Positions 1-7,174 of a DNA stretch of 44,837 nucleotides are shown here, piece after piece; position 1 is the first letter of the stretch; each line of letters begins with the position of its first letter. The notes beneath the pieces were generated by a model, which had not been told where the DNA came from, ran no database searches, and was given only the letters and a program-made list of their open reading frames with translations. The position numbers were made by a program, and so were the translations under genes. Source of the stretch: JALYXS01 sp051003795 (lineage in GTDB: Bacteria > Acidobacteriota > Terriglobia > Bryobacterales > Bryobacteraceae). The DNA is taken from contig JBPCKZ010000121.1 of NCBI GenBank assembly GCA_051003795.1, positions 1 through 44,837 on the forward strand, read 5' to 3'.

Positions 1-227
1 GTGTTCCTGAGGCCACCCTGGATTCCCTCGACGCTCTGCGAACGAACGGCGCTGCCGAGTCCAAGTCCGTCCAGTACACGCAAGGCGTTGTCGGAAAGTC
101 CGATTCCCGCGCCCACCTCCCGCAGAATCGGTGCGCGCTCATATACCTGAGCGTCTATCCCAACTTTGCTCAACGCGATCGCGACCGTCAACCCGCCGAT
201 TCCGCCACCGATAATGATGGCTTTCAC
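1..227 (-). CDS. FAD-dependent monooxygenase (N-terminal part, runs off window)
   Basis: The reverse strand encodes about 75 residues starting VKAIIIGGGIGG (GTG start at 227). GxGxxG in the first beta strand followed by LTVAIAL is the FAD-binding Rossmann motif of the aromatic hydroxylase family (PHBH/UbiH-like flavoprotein monooxygenases). The segment GAGIGLSDNALRVLDGLGL matches the second conserved strand of that family. Such enzymes hydroxylate aromatic or polyketide-like substrates with NAD(P)H and O2. The rest of the gene, including the substrate-binding part, lies outside the window, so the substrate cannot be named. The membrane-protein remnant upstream ends 25 bases before this start. 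Confidence 0.8.
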   Translation of the reverse strand, partial: MKAIIIGGGIGGLTVAIALSKVGIDAQVYERAPILREVGAGIGLSDNALRVLDGLGLGSAVRSQSVEGIQGGLRN

Positions 228-252
228 TTCGGTCGCCTGGTCGCCTTGTGAG

Positions 253-474
253 TCACGGCCGATAGACCCAGGCGCCGAGCAGGACGGCCGGGACGCGGTC
301 CAACAAGCCGACGAAGATCGTGGCAAATAGAAGCGCGTTTGGAAAAAGATTCATCGGCTGCAAAGCCGGCATGGGATCACGCAGAAGAAAGAGCCATATC
401 AAAATAGGGTAATAACTTACTTGGCAAATCAGCGAGCATGAGATGAGAAATCTGCCTCGCGCGGTGCGGCCGCT
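253..474 (-). pseudogene. C-terminal remnant of a small membrane protein
   Basis: An open frame of about 73 codons ends at TGA (253-255). It contains two strongly hydrophobic stretches (ISCSLICQVSYYPILIWLFLL and NALLFATIFVGLLDRVPAVLLGAW), which look like the last two transmembrane helices of a larger protein. There is no convincing start: the frame opens at a stop near 475, where an unrelated reading frame (377-601) breaks down. I read this as the tail of a membrane protein whose front was lost by recombination. The family is not recognised. An internal ATG (PALQPMNLF...) could give a 38-residue peptide. Confidence 0.4.
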
Positions 475-601
475 TTAAACCGTCCTTTTCGTTGACTAAT
501 ATCGCGGTCAAATGCGGATAGCCCTTACTCTTACAATAAAGCTCGACGTTGTCTAGAATCGGAGCCTGAAGATGTTTGTGAATCTCGGTTATGGATTCCA
601 A
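377..601 (-). pseudogene. Hypothetical protein, N-terminal remnant fused to foreign sequence
   Basis: The 74-codon frame begins with a protein-like N-terminus, with ILDNVELYCKSKGYPHLTAI and then LVNEKDGL. From memory, an 'LTAIVVNxxTGLP' motif is common at the start of small uncharacterised accessory-genome proteins. After about residue 43 the similarity stops. The remainder (RPHRARQISHL...) is an out-of-frame reading of the membrane remnant at 253-474. The breakpoint is near 470-475, beside a GCGGCCGC string. Probably non-functional. Confidence 0.4.
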
Positions 602-683
602 AATGCCATACCCGAGTATTTGCGATCGCGGGCAGCAAGTATCAGGACAGACCAGATTTGCAATTCACTTTGCTCATGGGTAA

Positions 684-869
684 TCACAGTTTATTGGCCT
701 TCTTCTTCGCCCGCGCCCGCTTCCACTTCGCCTCCTCCTTCAGGACGGCTGAACGTGGAGCTGAGATCACGGCGCGGAAAAGCTGGTCCATGCGTTCGGC
801 TTGGTTCGGGCCGTCGCAGCGGGCCGCCAGTTCATCGGGAATTGATATGGGCTTCGGTTCTGATTTCAT
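684..869 (-). CDS. Small basic hypothetical protein downstream of PIN toxin gene
   Basis: A 61-residue protein starts MKSEPKPISIPDELAARCDG and ends in a very basic tail (KWKRARAKKKANKL). The middle is predicted helical. It is the third gene of a reverse-strand group led by the 265-residue partner and the PIN-domain protein, 41 bases after the latter. Its size, charge and place fit a small nucleic-acid-binding or antitoxin-like protein, but I recognise no family. The two forward-strand frames over the same bases show no protein-like features. Confidence 0.55.
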   Translation of the reverse strand: MKSEPKPISIPDELAARCDGPNQAERMDQLFRAVISAPRSAVLKEEAKWKRARAKKKANKL

Positions 870-910
870 TTTTCTCCCTCACGTGCCGACACTGAATTTT
901 CGCGCATCAA

Positions 911-1474
911 TCATTTACGGAACTTCCCCAGAGATTGTTCCCTTAACCTCTCTGCGGCTTCGTAAGCTGCGATCTCCAGCGGTGTAGCCAACTCTGCTTC
1001 TGAAAATAAAGTGCGATTCAATATCTTGGGATTGTCAATCTTGATGTTTGGATGTGGCACAGAAACAAGCGGCCTATCCCAAGCGAGCAGCACGTCGCAT
1101 TTAGCCCTGAGCGCACATGCGAGATGTATACCATCATTCGGCATGAGTTTCTGTGGAGCATATAGACGGCACAGCCGATGCGCTTCGAATCCAATCTCGC
1201 GGTCAACCTCGATAATGTCTACGAAGTCTTCCTCCATCATGTTTAGAAACTCGTCCAGCATCGGCGTTTCTGGCGTAGCATGGATAGGCTTTTTCTTTTT
1301 GAAAACTTCCGCAATCGTAATAGCGAAGGTGAGAATTCTGAATTTTCCCTCTTTGGCTCGATCCCATATATAGTTGAACACGACGTGCCTCTTGATCCCA
1401 TCGCGAATTTCTTCGTTAACGCCGCCCAGGAAGACAGATGTGTCCAAACATGGAGCTTTGTAGTCAGCCGCCAC
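911..1474 (-). CDS. PIN-domain ribonuclease, VapC-like toxin
   Basis: This 187-residue protein has the four spaced acidic residues of a PIN-domain nuclease: D11 in the opening CLDTSVFLGG strand, E56 in TIAEVF, D114 in MPNDGIHLACAL and D133 in LLAWDRPL. PIN domains bind Mg2+/Mn2+ and cut RNA, often as the toxin of a VapBC pair. It is longer than a typical VapC (about 130-140 residues), with an extra helical C-terminus (ELATPLEIAAYEAAERLREQ). Its start overlaps the end of the upstream 265-residue gene by 11 bases, so the two are very likely co-translated. The partner is not a classical VapB, so the toxin-antitoxin assignment is inferred from context. Confidence 0.75.
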   Translation of the reverse strand: MAADYKAPCLDTSVFLGGVNEEIRDGIKRHVVFNYIWDRAKEGKFRILTFAITIAEVFKKKKPIHATPETPMLDEFLNMMEEDFVDIIEVDREIGFEAHRLCRLYAPQKLMPNDGIHLACALRAKCDVLLAWDRPLVSVPHPNIKIDNPKILNRTLFSEAELATPLEIAAYEAAERLREQSLGKFRK

Positions 1475-2261
1475 GAATAATCCTCAGGTACTCTTCAGTG
1501 CTACTAGCATTTGCAAAATCCGGGTCGTCGCCCTCAATAAAATGAAGCCGTTTCACGTTAGGGTCGAATACGTTCAGGCGTTCCATCGTTACGCGACGGG
1601 TCTCGCCTTGTTCGTTCTTATGGAGAGTGCCGTAAACTGTGACGCGCTTTCCTAGCGCGTCCTTAATCTCACCCATTAATTTATCTGCTTCGAATTCGCA
1701 CGTCACAGCTTTTTTCGTAACTGCATGATAGACAATGAAACGCGGATGTTTGTGTATATTGATGGATTCGAGTTTGCCTTCTACTGAACCTATGGCCTTG
1801 CGCTTGATCGGCAATAGTCGCTGTATATGTTCTGCGGTTGCTTTCGTGATCTCAACCGTTTCAGAATTTGACGCAATGATGAATCCAGTAGCCCCGTTTT
1901 TGCCGATCAGGCCAGCGAAGTCATAAGCTCTCTGCATCGCCATTTCAGACAAATATGGCGGTGTGGTAGCCTTATGCTCCAATTCGTCCCATCCCGATAC
2001 CAGTGAGTGAGCTACCTGCCCGCTCACGTCTGGAATTCGTCCTGGTTTTCTCATCGGCTTTGGCTGAGACCTAAATGCAAAAAAAAGGCTTCCATTGCTA
2101 CGAAGTCTATTGATGTACCAACGAAGCGTGCCGCGCGGAATTCCAGAAATCGCGGCATCATACTCCCTTAAGAGCCAGATTGAGTGAGTGACGGCGTCCC
2201 GGAACGTGTCTGCCGATACGGGACCATGTTCGGCTTTGATTTCGAACTCTAGCTCAGCCAT
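1464..2261 (-). CDS. PIN-associated hypothetical protein, candidate atypical antitoxin
   Basis: A 265-residue protein (ATG at 2261, preceded by AGGAG at 8 bases). It starts MAELEFEIKAEHGPVSADTF. The N-terminal third is helical (FRDAVTHSIWLLREYDAAISG) and continues into a basic segment (LRWYINRLRSNGSLFFAF). A central alpha/beta segment lies near residues 125-150. The last 110 residues (VEGKLESINIHKHPRFIVYH through GKRVTVYGTLHKNEQGE) are beta-rich and look like a small OB/beta-barrel fold. The gene overlaps the PIN-domain gene by 11 bases. That coupling suggests it controls or carries the PIN protein. No named family is recognised, and it is far longer than VapB antitoxins. Confidence 0.6.
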   Translation of the reverse strand: MAELEFEIKAEHGPVSADTFRDAVTHSIWLLREYDAAISGIPRGTLRWYINRLRSNGSLFFAFRSQPKPMRKPGRIPDVSGQVAHSLVSGWDELEHKATTPPYLSEMAMQRAYDFAGLIGKNGATGFIIASNSETVEITKATAEHIQRLLPIKRKAIGSVEGKLESINIHKHPRFIVYHAVTKKAVTCEFEADKLMGEIKDALGKRVTVYGTLHKNEQGETRRVTMERLNVFDPNVKRLHFIEGDDPDFANASSTEEYLRIIRGG

Positions 2262-2284
2262 GTGATACACTCCTAGCTGAGTGG

Positions 2285-2346
2285 TTCTGTTCGGAGTCTA
2301 GGGCGTCCGGCAAACCGAGATTTGATGCGATTCTAAGCGAACAGAA
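2285..2346. promoter_or_regulatory. Inverted repeat upstream of the PIN operon, possible operator
   Basis: TTCTGTTCG (2285-2293) and its exact complement CGAACAGAA (2338-2346) flank 44 bases. They lie 24-85 bases upstream of the first gene of the PIN operon. Toxin-antitoxin operons are often autoregulated through such palindromes. The half-site spacing is unusually wide, so this is only a candidate. Confidence 0.25.
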
Positions 2347-2348
2347 AC

Positions 2349-2368
2349 GGACCGCTGGCGGGCGGTCC
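2349..2368. terminator. Short GC-rich hairpin, possible terminator
   Basis: GGACCGC (2349-2355) pairs with GCGGTCC (2362-2368) around a 6-base loop. It is followed on the forward strand by the T-rich ATTTCTTTTTCT and on the reverse strand by the weaker GTTTCTGTTC. It lies between the transposase remnant and the PIN operon and could insulate the two. Confidence 0.3.
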
Positions 2369-3373
2369 ATTTCTTTTTCTGCCATCAAGTAGCCTTCAAT
2401 ACTACACCCTTTCGCGCCACTCGTTTCTGCCGTTTCTGTTTCACGCCGTCGGCGTTGAGAATGGCTCCTCTTTCCCGTAAGCCAATCCGAAGTCAGGCGC
2501 TTGCCGACGATCCGACGCACGGCAAGGTCGAACCGATCCGCATCGTTCAGCGGTTCCCCATCTTCACCCTTGCGGTTGTTGTAGCGGAACGCCTGCTCAT
2601 CGAGGTAGCGGAACAGATGAAACGGTTCCACGCTCACATAGGTACCGTTTAGGCCGCGCTTAAGCAGGCTCCAGAAATTTTCCAGCGCGTTCGTGTGGAC
2701 CGCTCCGTCAACATACTTCACGGCGTGATCGATCACCTGATGCGCGTATTCTCCGGCCAGCCTGTCATACGACAGAAGCGCATCGGTGTAGAGAGCGGAA
2801 CCCGCTTCAACGTGCTTGCGGACTTCCCCTGGAGAGCCTTTTTCTTCCGGTTCGGAACAATTGCGGTACGCACCTTGCCGCCGCGCTCAAGGATTCCCAT
2901 GACGGCGGACTTATCCTTGCCGCCAGTGCCAGTGATCCGCCGTGCGCGTTTATCGACGTGCATGTTGCGGGCTTTGGCGCCAAGGAAAGTTTCATCCGCT
3001 TCGTGCGACTGGCTGCACTGCCAGCGGTTATACTTTTCGAGGAAGATAAACTTGCTTGCTACCGCAATGCGGGAATATGACGTTTTCAGGCCAGCGACGG
3101 GCTACGAGATAGGCTCGGCAATTCGGCGGATCGGCAAAGTAAACTACGGCTTCCTGAAGGGTTTTCGGTTCAGCGGCGGCTTCCATTTCTAAATTTTAGC
3201 CGTCAAGTAATTTGTTGCCCAAAAGAGCGCTACGGTATTCAACCGCGTTTATCAACAAGCCGGCGCTTCGCCAATTTGACGCTCTTATCTCGACCCGGGG
3301 GTTGTTCCCGCGAAACGCGTGCGGCCTCTTCACACTTCCTCACTCTAGCGAAATCCTATACTGAATACTCCAA

Positions 3374-4387
3374 ATGAGCCGCCGCATTGTCCGCCGAATC
3401 GTGCTGGTCGCCGCGCTAATCCTGCTTACTCTGATCGGCGGAACGGCCGGGTTTTGCCTCATCGAACGCTACCCGCCATTCGACGCGTTCTACATGACGC
3501 TGATCACCATCACCACCGTCGGTTACCAGGAAGTGCATCCGTTGAGCCGCGCGGGGCGAATTTTCAACTCATTTCTAATTTTGTTCGGGGTGAGCGCCAT
3601 GTTTTTCGCAGTCGGCGCCGTGACGCAGACTATCATCGAACTGGAGCTGCAGGATCATTTTGGCAAACGCAGGATCAGACGCATGATCGGCAAGATGGAG
3701 AACCACGTAATTGTGTGCGGCTTCGGGCGCGTGGGACGCAACGCGTCGGACGAACTGCGCAAGGAGGGTGTTCCGTTTCTGGTAGTCGAGCGCAACGAGG
3801 AACGCGTGGACCGCGCCATCCAATCCGGAATGCTGGCCGTTTTGGCCGATTCGACGCGCGACGAAACTCTGCGCGAGGCGGGCGTGGCGCGCGCCCGCGG
3901 CCTCATAGCGGCTCTTGCCACCGATGCCGATAATCTCTTCGTGCTGCTCTCGGCCAAAGCGCTGAATCCCAGGCTGACCGTGGTGACGCGAGCCGCCGAG
4001 GAGGATGCCGAACAGAAGTTTCGCCGCGCCGGCGCGGACACGGTATTCGCTCCCTACAGCATCGCGGGGCACCGGCTGGCGCAAGCGTTGATTCGTCCGC
4101 ACGTGGCCACGTTTCTCGATTTCACGACCAATAACATGGGACTCGACGTGGCGATCGAGCAGGTGCGCGTGGCTCCCGCGACGGAGTTTGTTTCGAAAAC
4201 TCTGCGGGAGATGCAGATCCGGCGCGAGCTAGGTGTGATCGTTCTCGCCGTGCGGACATCCGACGGCCGCATGAACTTCAACCCGCCTGCCGAAACGGAG
4301 ATCCGCGCGGGCGATTTTCTCATCGTGATGGGCGAGCAGCCGAGCTTGCGCAACCTCGAACTGCTTCTGACGGGTTCGCCGGCGTGA
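3374..4387 (+). CDS. Potassium channel with TrkA-type RCK regulatory domain
   Basis: This 337-residue protein has two membrane helices (residues about 8-30 and 62-90) around a pore loop with selectivity filter TTVGYQE (47-53). Next comes an RCK/TrkA-N domain with the nucleotide motif CGFGRVG (about 114-120), and a C-terminal TrkA-C domain ending near residue 330. This is the two-helix, Kch/MthK-like layout: a K+ pore gated by ligand binding to a cytoplasmic RCK ring. The usual filter is TVGYGD or TVGYGE; glutamine replaces the second glycine here. The gene stands alone and converges on the S53 prodomain gene across a shared hairpin. Confidence 0.9.
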   Translation: MSRRIVRRIVLVAALILLTLIGGTAGFCLIERYPPFDAFYMTLITITTVGYQEVHPLSRAGRIFNSFLILFGVSAMFFAVGAVTQTIIELELQDHFGKRRIRRMIGKMENHVIVCGFGRVGRNASDELRKEGVPFLVVERNEERVDRAIQSGMLAVLADSTRDETLREAGVARARGLIAALATDADNLFVLLSAKALNPRLTVVTRAAEEDAEQKFRRAGADTVFAPYSIAGHRLAQALIRPHVATFLDFTTNNMGLDVAIEQVRVAPATEFVSKTLREMQIRRELGVIVLAVRTSDGRMNFNPPAETEIRAGDFLIVMGEQPSLRNLELLLTGSPA

Positions 4388-4401
4388 AGTTCGGAATCGG
4401 A

Positions 4402-4429
4402 GGCGGCCCTTCGAAAAAGACCGGCCGCC
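4402..4429. terminator. Bidirectional hairpin between convergent genes
   Basis: GGCGGCC (4402-4408) and GGCCGCC (4423-4429) form a strong stem around a loop containing AAAAAGA/TCTTTTT. It sits 14 bases past the channel gene's stop and touches the stop codon of the opposing gene. That fits a shared transcription terminator, although no long T-tract follows the stem. Confidence 0.5.
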
Positions 4430-4879
4430 CTAGCGTGGCGCCGCTACCGGGCGCTGGTCGAGACCCAATACCGCCAGCACGTTCGGGGCGATTTCGGCGG
4501 GCACTGTGATGGCGCCTTCATAACTGAGGTATTTCCGGCCGCCGGCCGATTCGAACCAACTCAGGTTCGTGCCAAACACTTCGCCCATTTGGGCCGCCGT
4601 GCCGCGAACCGTCACCCGGCGCTCGGCGGCGCTCGAATCGACAATGGTGAGTCCGTGAGCGCGAGCCAGGGACTCCACGGCTTGGAGGGAAGAGGGATCC
4701 GCTCCAGCCGGGGCGCGTTTGGAGTAATCGTACCGGCCCGCGAGCAGGTCTTCAGCCTCCGTCGGATCGCTGCCGCGCAGGACGATGGCGACCTCCACGG
4801 GAGTTGCCGGATCCGCCGCACCTACACGACGGTATCCGGCATTATCGGGCGCGCTTCCGGCGATGGCGGCGCGTTCCAT
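4430..4879 (-). CDS. Free-standing pro-kumamolisin (S53) activation domain
   Basis: The 149 residues match only the propeptide of S53 sedolisin peptidases. Landmarks: VEVAIVLRGSDP near the start, then SSLQAVESLARAHGLTIV, a VTVRGTAAQMGEVFGT segment, and the end ITVPAEIAPNVLAVLGLDQRP. In the neighbouring full-length enzyme the same elements occur in the same order and are followed by the catalytic domain. Here the protein stops at RPVAAPR, exactly where the linker to the catalytic domain would begin. The gene starts 5 bases after the peptidase stop, so it is probably co-translated. S53 prodomains assist folding and inhibit the enzyme. A separate copy could act in trans, or it could be the front of a truncated second peptidase gene. 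Confidence 0.8.
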   Translation of the reverse strand: MERAAIAGSAPDNAGYRRVGAADPATPVEVAIVLRGSDPTEAEDLLAGRYDYSKRAPAGADPSSLQAVESLARAHGLTIVDSSAAERRVTVRGTAAQMGEVFGTNLSWFESAGGRKYLSYEGAITVPAEIAPNVLAVLGLDQRPVAAPR

Positions 4880-4884
4880 CCGAT

Positions 4885-6501
4885 TCAGGATACTTGCTTC
4901 GCTGCAAGAACCCCGAGGAATGCGTTCGACAGCGCGACCCCGTTGGGACTCCCCAGCCCGGTGCAGGCATCCCAGTGGGGACCCGCCGAGTAGGCTCCGT
5001 TATTGCCCGCCGTGATGTCACGGAAGCAAGACGCCGGAATCGAGTAGAGCCGCGGATTGACAAAGCCGAGGGAATGGCCGAGTTGCTGGTTGATCAGCGC
5101 CGCGAGGCCGGCCCAGAGCGGGGCCACCGCGCTGGTTCCGCCGATCACCATGTCTTGGCCGTTCACCCGGACGAAGTAGCCGGTCGTGGGATCGGCATCC
5201 CCCGAAATATCCGGCACGCCCCGCCCAACGAATCCCGTATCGACGTTCGGCGGAATCCCGGCGCTCTTCTGATAATCCGGGAGCGGACTAAGGTTGCTGA
5301 CACCGCCTCCCGTGGCGCCTTCGCCGGCGGCGGTTTCATTCCAGACCTCTTCCGACGATATCTGCGAACCCGAAGCCTGCAGCTTGGTTCCCCCGCAGGC
5401 GAGCACGAACGGACTAGCGGCGGGAAAATCGACGTGTTGTTTCCCGTCCTTAACGTCATCGCTCGATCCGTTATCTCCCGATGCGACGGTCACCGTCACC
5501 CCCATGGCGGCTGCATCCTGCAATGCGGCGTTCATGGCCTGAAGCGCTTGCGACGTCCATGCATCTTCAGCGTTGCCCCAACTGATAGACATGATGGAAG
5601 GCTTTCGAATCATGTCATGAGCCGCTTTGGAAATTGCATCGTGAAAGCCCTGATCGGTATTCGGGGCAAAGTAGACGACAATCCGCGCGCCGGGAGCAAT
5701 CGCGCCGGCAACTTCGATATCCAGCATGACCTCGCCGTCGGCATCAGACCCCGGCTTATTCAGGCCGCTGTCGACGGCAACGGCCGAGATCATCGGAAGC
5801 GGGATACCCAAGCCGCTGAAGTACGTCCGCAGATCGTCGATCCTATATCCGCCGCCAAGTTCGATAATTGCGATGGTCTGGCCCGCGCCAGTGGTGTTGG
5901 TGGGGAAATTATAGAGGTGCGCGAGTTGGACCGGCGAGAAGGCCCCCGCGGGAATGGCGGGAGTTGCCTTTTCGCCGGCATGCGGCTTGGCCGCGGGCTT
6001 GGTCGCGGGGCCAGGGCCTTTGCGCACGCGGAAGTGGGGCTTCGCGACCGGCCGGTTATCCAGGCCGAGCACTGCCATGACAGCCGGGTGCACGGAATCC
6101 GGTATCGAGAGGCTGCCGGTCCGGCTGCGATAGCTGAAACCGTTCGATTCACTCATGTGCAGTGCGGTTCCGAAAGCCGACTGGATGGCTTCGGCGGTCC
6201 CGGTGACAACGATCGAGCGGCGAGCGGGGTCGCGCTCTGAGACGGTAAGGCCGTGCTGGTGCGCGAAATCCTCGACGGCTTGCAGATCGTTCGGATCCGC
6301 TCCGTGCACGACTCCATAATCTTCACGAATATGCGGAGTGTACGACCGGGGATCCTGGGAGATGGCGGGGTTATCGCCCCGGCGCCGCAACACGACGGTT
6401 GCGTGGACGATCTCGTTGGCGGGGACCGGACCGATGGTTCGAGCGCCGGGCAGCGGCTTTCTTTCGCTGCCGGCGATGTCAATGCGATTTTCTTTTGGCA
6501 T
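4885..6501 (-). CDS. S53 family serine-carboxyl peptidase (pro-kumamolisin-like)
   Basis: A secreted acid endopeptidase of 538 residues. The start at 6501 (MPKENRIDIAG) is preferred because GGAG sits 5 bases before it; a start eight codons upstream is also open. The prodomain covers about residues 20-155 and ends AVLGLDNRP. A proline/lysine-rich linker follows, then the catalytic domain. The S53 triad is visible: E257 and D261 in DGEVMLDIEVAG, and S457 in GGTSAVAP. The oxyanion aspartate is D343 in ASGDNGSS. The C-terminal DITAGNNGAYSAG and DACTGLGSP form the calcium site. No classical signal peptide is seen, which is usual in this family. A free-standing prodomain gene follows directly. Confidence 0.92.
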   Translation of the reverse strand: MPKENRIDIAGSERKPLPGARTIGPVPANEIVHATVVLRRRGDNPAISQDPRSYTPHIREDYGVVHGADPNDLQAVEDFAHQHGLTVSERDPARRSIVVTGTAEAIQSAFGTALHMSESNGFSYRSRTGSLSIPDSVHPAVMAVLGLDNRPVAKPHFRVRKGPGPATKPAAKPHAGEKATPAIPAGAFSPVQLAHLYNFPTNTTGAGQTIAIIELGGGYRIDDLRTYFSGLGIPLPMISAVAVDSGLNKPGSDADGEVMLDIEVAGAIAPGARIVVYFAPNTDQGFHDAISKAAHDMIRKPSIMSISWGNAEDAWTSQALQAMNAALQDAAAMGVTVTVASGDNGSSDDVKDGKQHVDFPAASPFVLACGGTKLQASGSQISSEEVWNETAAGEGATGGGVSNLSPLPDYQKSAGIPPNVDTGFVGRGVPDISGDADPTTGYFVRVNGQDMVIGGTSAVAPLWAGLAALINQQLGHSLGFVNPRLYSIPASCFRDITAGNNGAYSAGPHWDACTGLGSPNGVALSNAFLGVLAAKQVS

Positions 6502-6642
6502 ATTTACTCCATGTTTACCGGACAAATGACAGCATTAAATTCTGCATTTGTCGATTAGCATAGTCCAAAATCGATCCGGCTGCGCCAGTTATTTTTGTGA
6601 ATTGTGCGGAAACTTACGCTTGCCTCCCGTCGGAATGGCGGC

Positions 6643-7083
6643 TCAGTGAGTAATAATTCCGCCGCCCGTCACAATACGCTCGAGGAATAGGGCGTGTTTT
6701 ACGTCACCTGTGTTAGGCGAGGGAGCACCGGATTTCGACGTGGATAGAACCGCGAGGACCCAATCGCCAACCAAGAGTTGTTGGACGGGATCCAGTTTCC
6801 GCCCGTCGGGCAACAAAACCGGCGCTTGCGACACGTCGACCTGAAAAGTCGGTCCTAGCGTCACGAATCTCGCATGAACACCGGGTCCGCCTGGATAGCC
6901 GTCCGGAGTTTTGATGGTGACGGTTTTGTCCCGGATGGCGGTGATCTGGCCTTGAATCGCGAGCGGGGCGCGAGAGCCCGCTCTCTTGGGCGCCGTAGCG
7001 GTTGCTGGGTTCTGAGCCGCTAACATGCAGGAAATCGTGAACAGCATTCCGGCCGCCACCGGGCCGGTTCGGCTTGCGGCCAT
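6643..7083 (-). CDS. Secreted hypothetical protein
   Basis: About 146 residues (ATG at 7083; an in-frame GTG lies three codons upstream). The N-terminus (VAAGMLFTISCMLAAQ) looks like a cleavable signal peptide. The mature part has a small beta-rich domain (LAIQGQITAIRDKTVTIKT) resembling periplasmic OB-like 'DUF5666-type' domains, which is a weak structural impression only. A PSPNTGDVKHALFLERIVTG tail follows. It lies upstream of the S53 peptidase on the same strand, with 141 bases between them. Function unknown. Confidence 0.6.
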   Translation of the reverse strand: MAASRTGPVAAGMLFTISCMLAAQNPATATAPKRAGSRAPLAIQGQITAIRDKTVTIKTPDGYPGGPGVHARFVTLGPTFQVDVSQAPVLLPDGRKLDPVQQLLVGDWVLAVLSTSKSGAPSPNTGDVKHALFLERIVTGGGIITH

Positions 7084-7174
7084 GGAGATCACACTTGGTT
7101 ATTACCACGGTTGGTTTCGTGGCGCCGATTTTAATTTACCTCGTCGACGCCGCACAACTGACCTATCCTGAAAA

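Larger units (their letters stand above)
2254..3186 (-). pseudogene. IS1595-family (ISXO2-like) transposase, degenerate
   Basis: Pieces of one transposase lie in three frames. The N-terminus (ATG at 3186) reads MEAAAEPKTLQEAVVYFADP with a zinc-binding-like PHCGSK. After a frame change comes NRWQCSQSH, then immediately EADETFLGAKARNMHVDKRAR, which carries the DDE-type DET motif of ISXO2 transposases. About 80 residues normally found between these segments (the helical SYEIHR region) are missing. A further one-base loss in the CCCC run at 2826-2829 shifts the frame after NRKKKALQG. The correct continuation includes DGAVHTNALENFWSLLKRG and FRYNNRK, with the HTN...ENFWSLLKRG signature. The last 70 or so codons before 2254 are not recognised. 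It cannot encode an active transposase. Confidence 0.8.

Noticed and set aside
2382..3211. Near-repeats GCCATCAAGTA (about 2382) and GCCGTCAAGTA (about 3199) flanking the transposase remnant
   Set aside because: They are in direct rather than inverted orientation, imperfect and not at clear element ends, so they cannot be called IS termini or target duplications.
4804..6240. Long 478-codon forward frame opposite the S53 peptidase
   Set aside because: It is the mirror reading of a high-GC coding region; its translation is arginine/glycine-rich with no domain, while the reverse strand shows full S53 motifs.
7105..7122. CCACG/CGTGG hairpin between a secreted-protein gene and ackA
   Set aside because: A 5-base stem without a T-tract is too weak to call a terminator or riboswitch.
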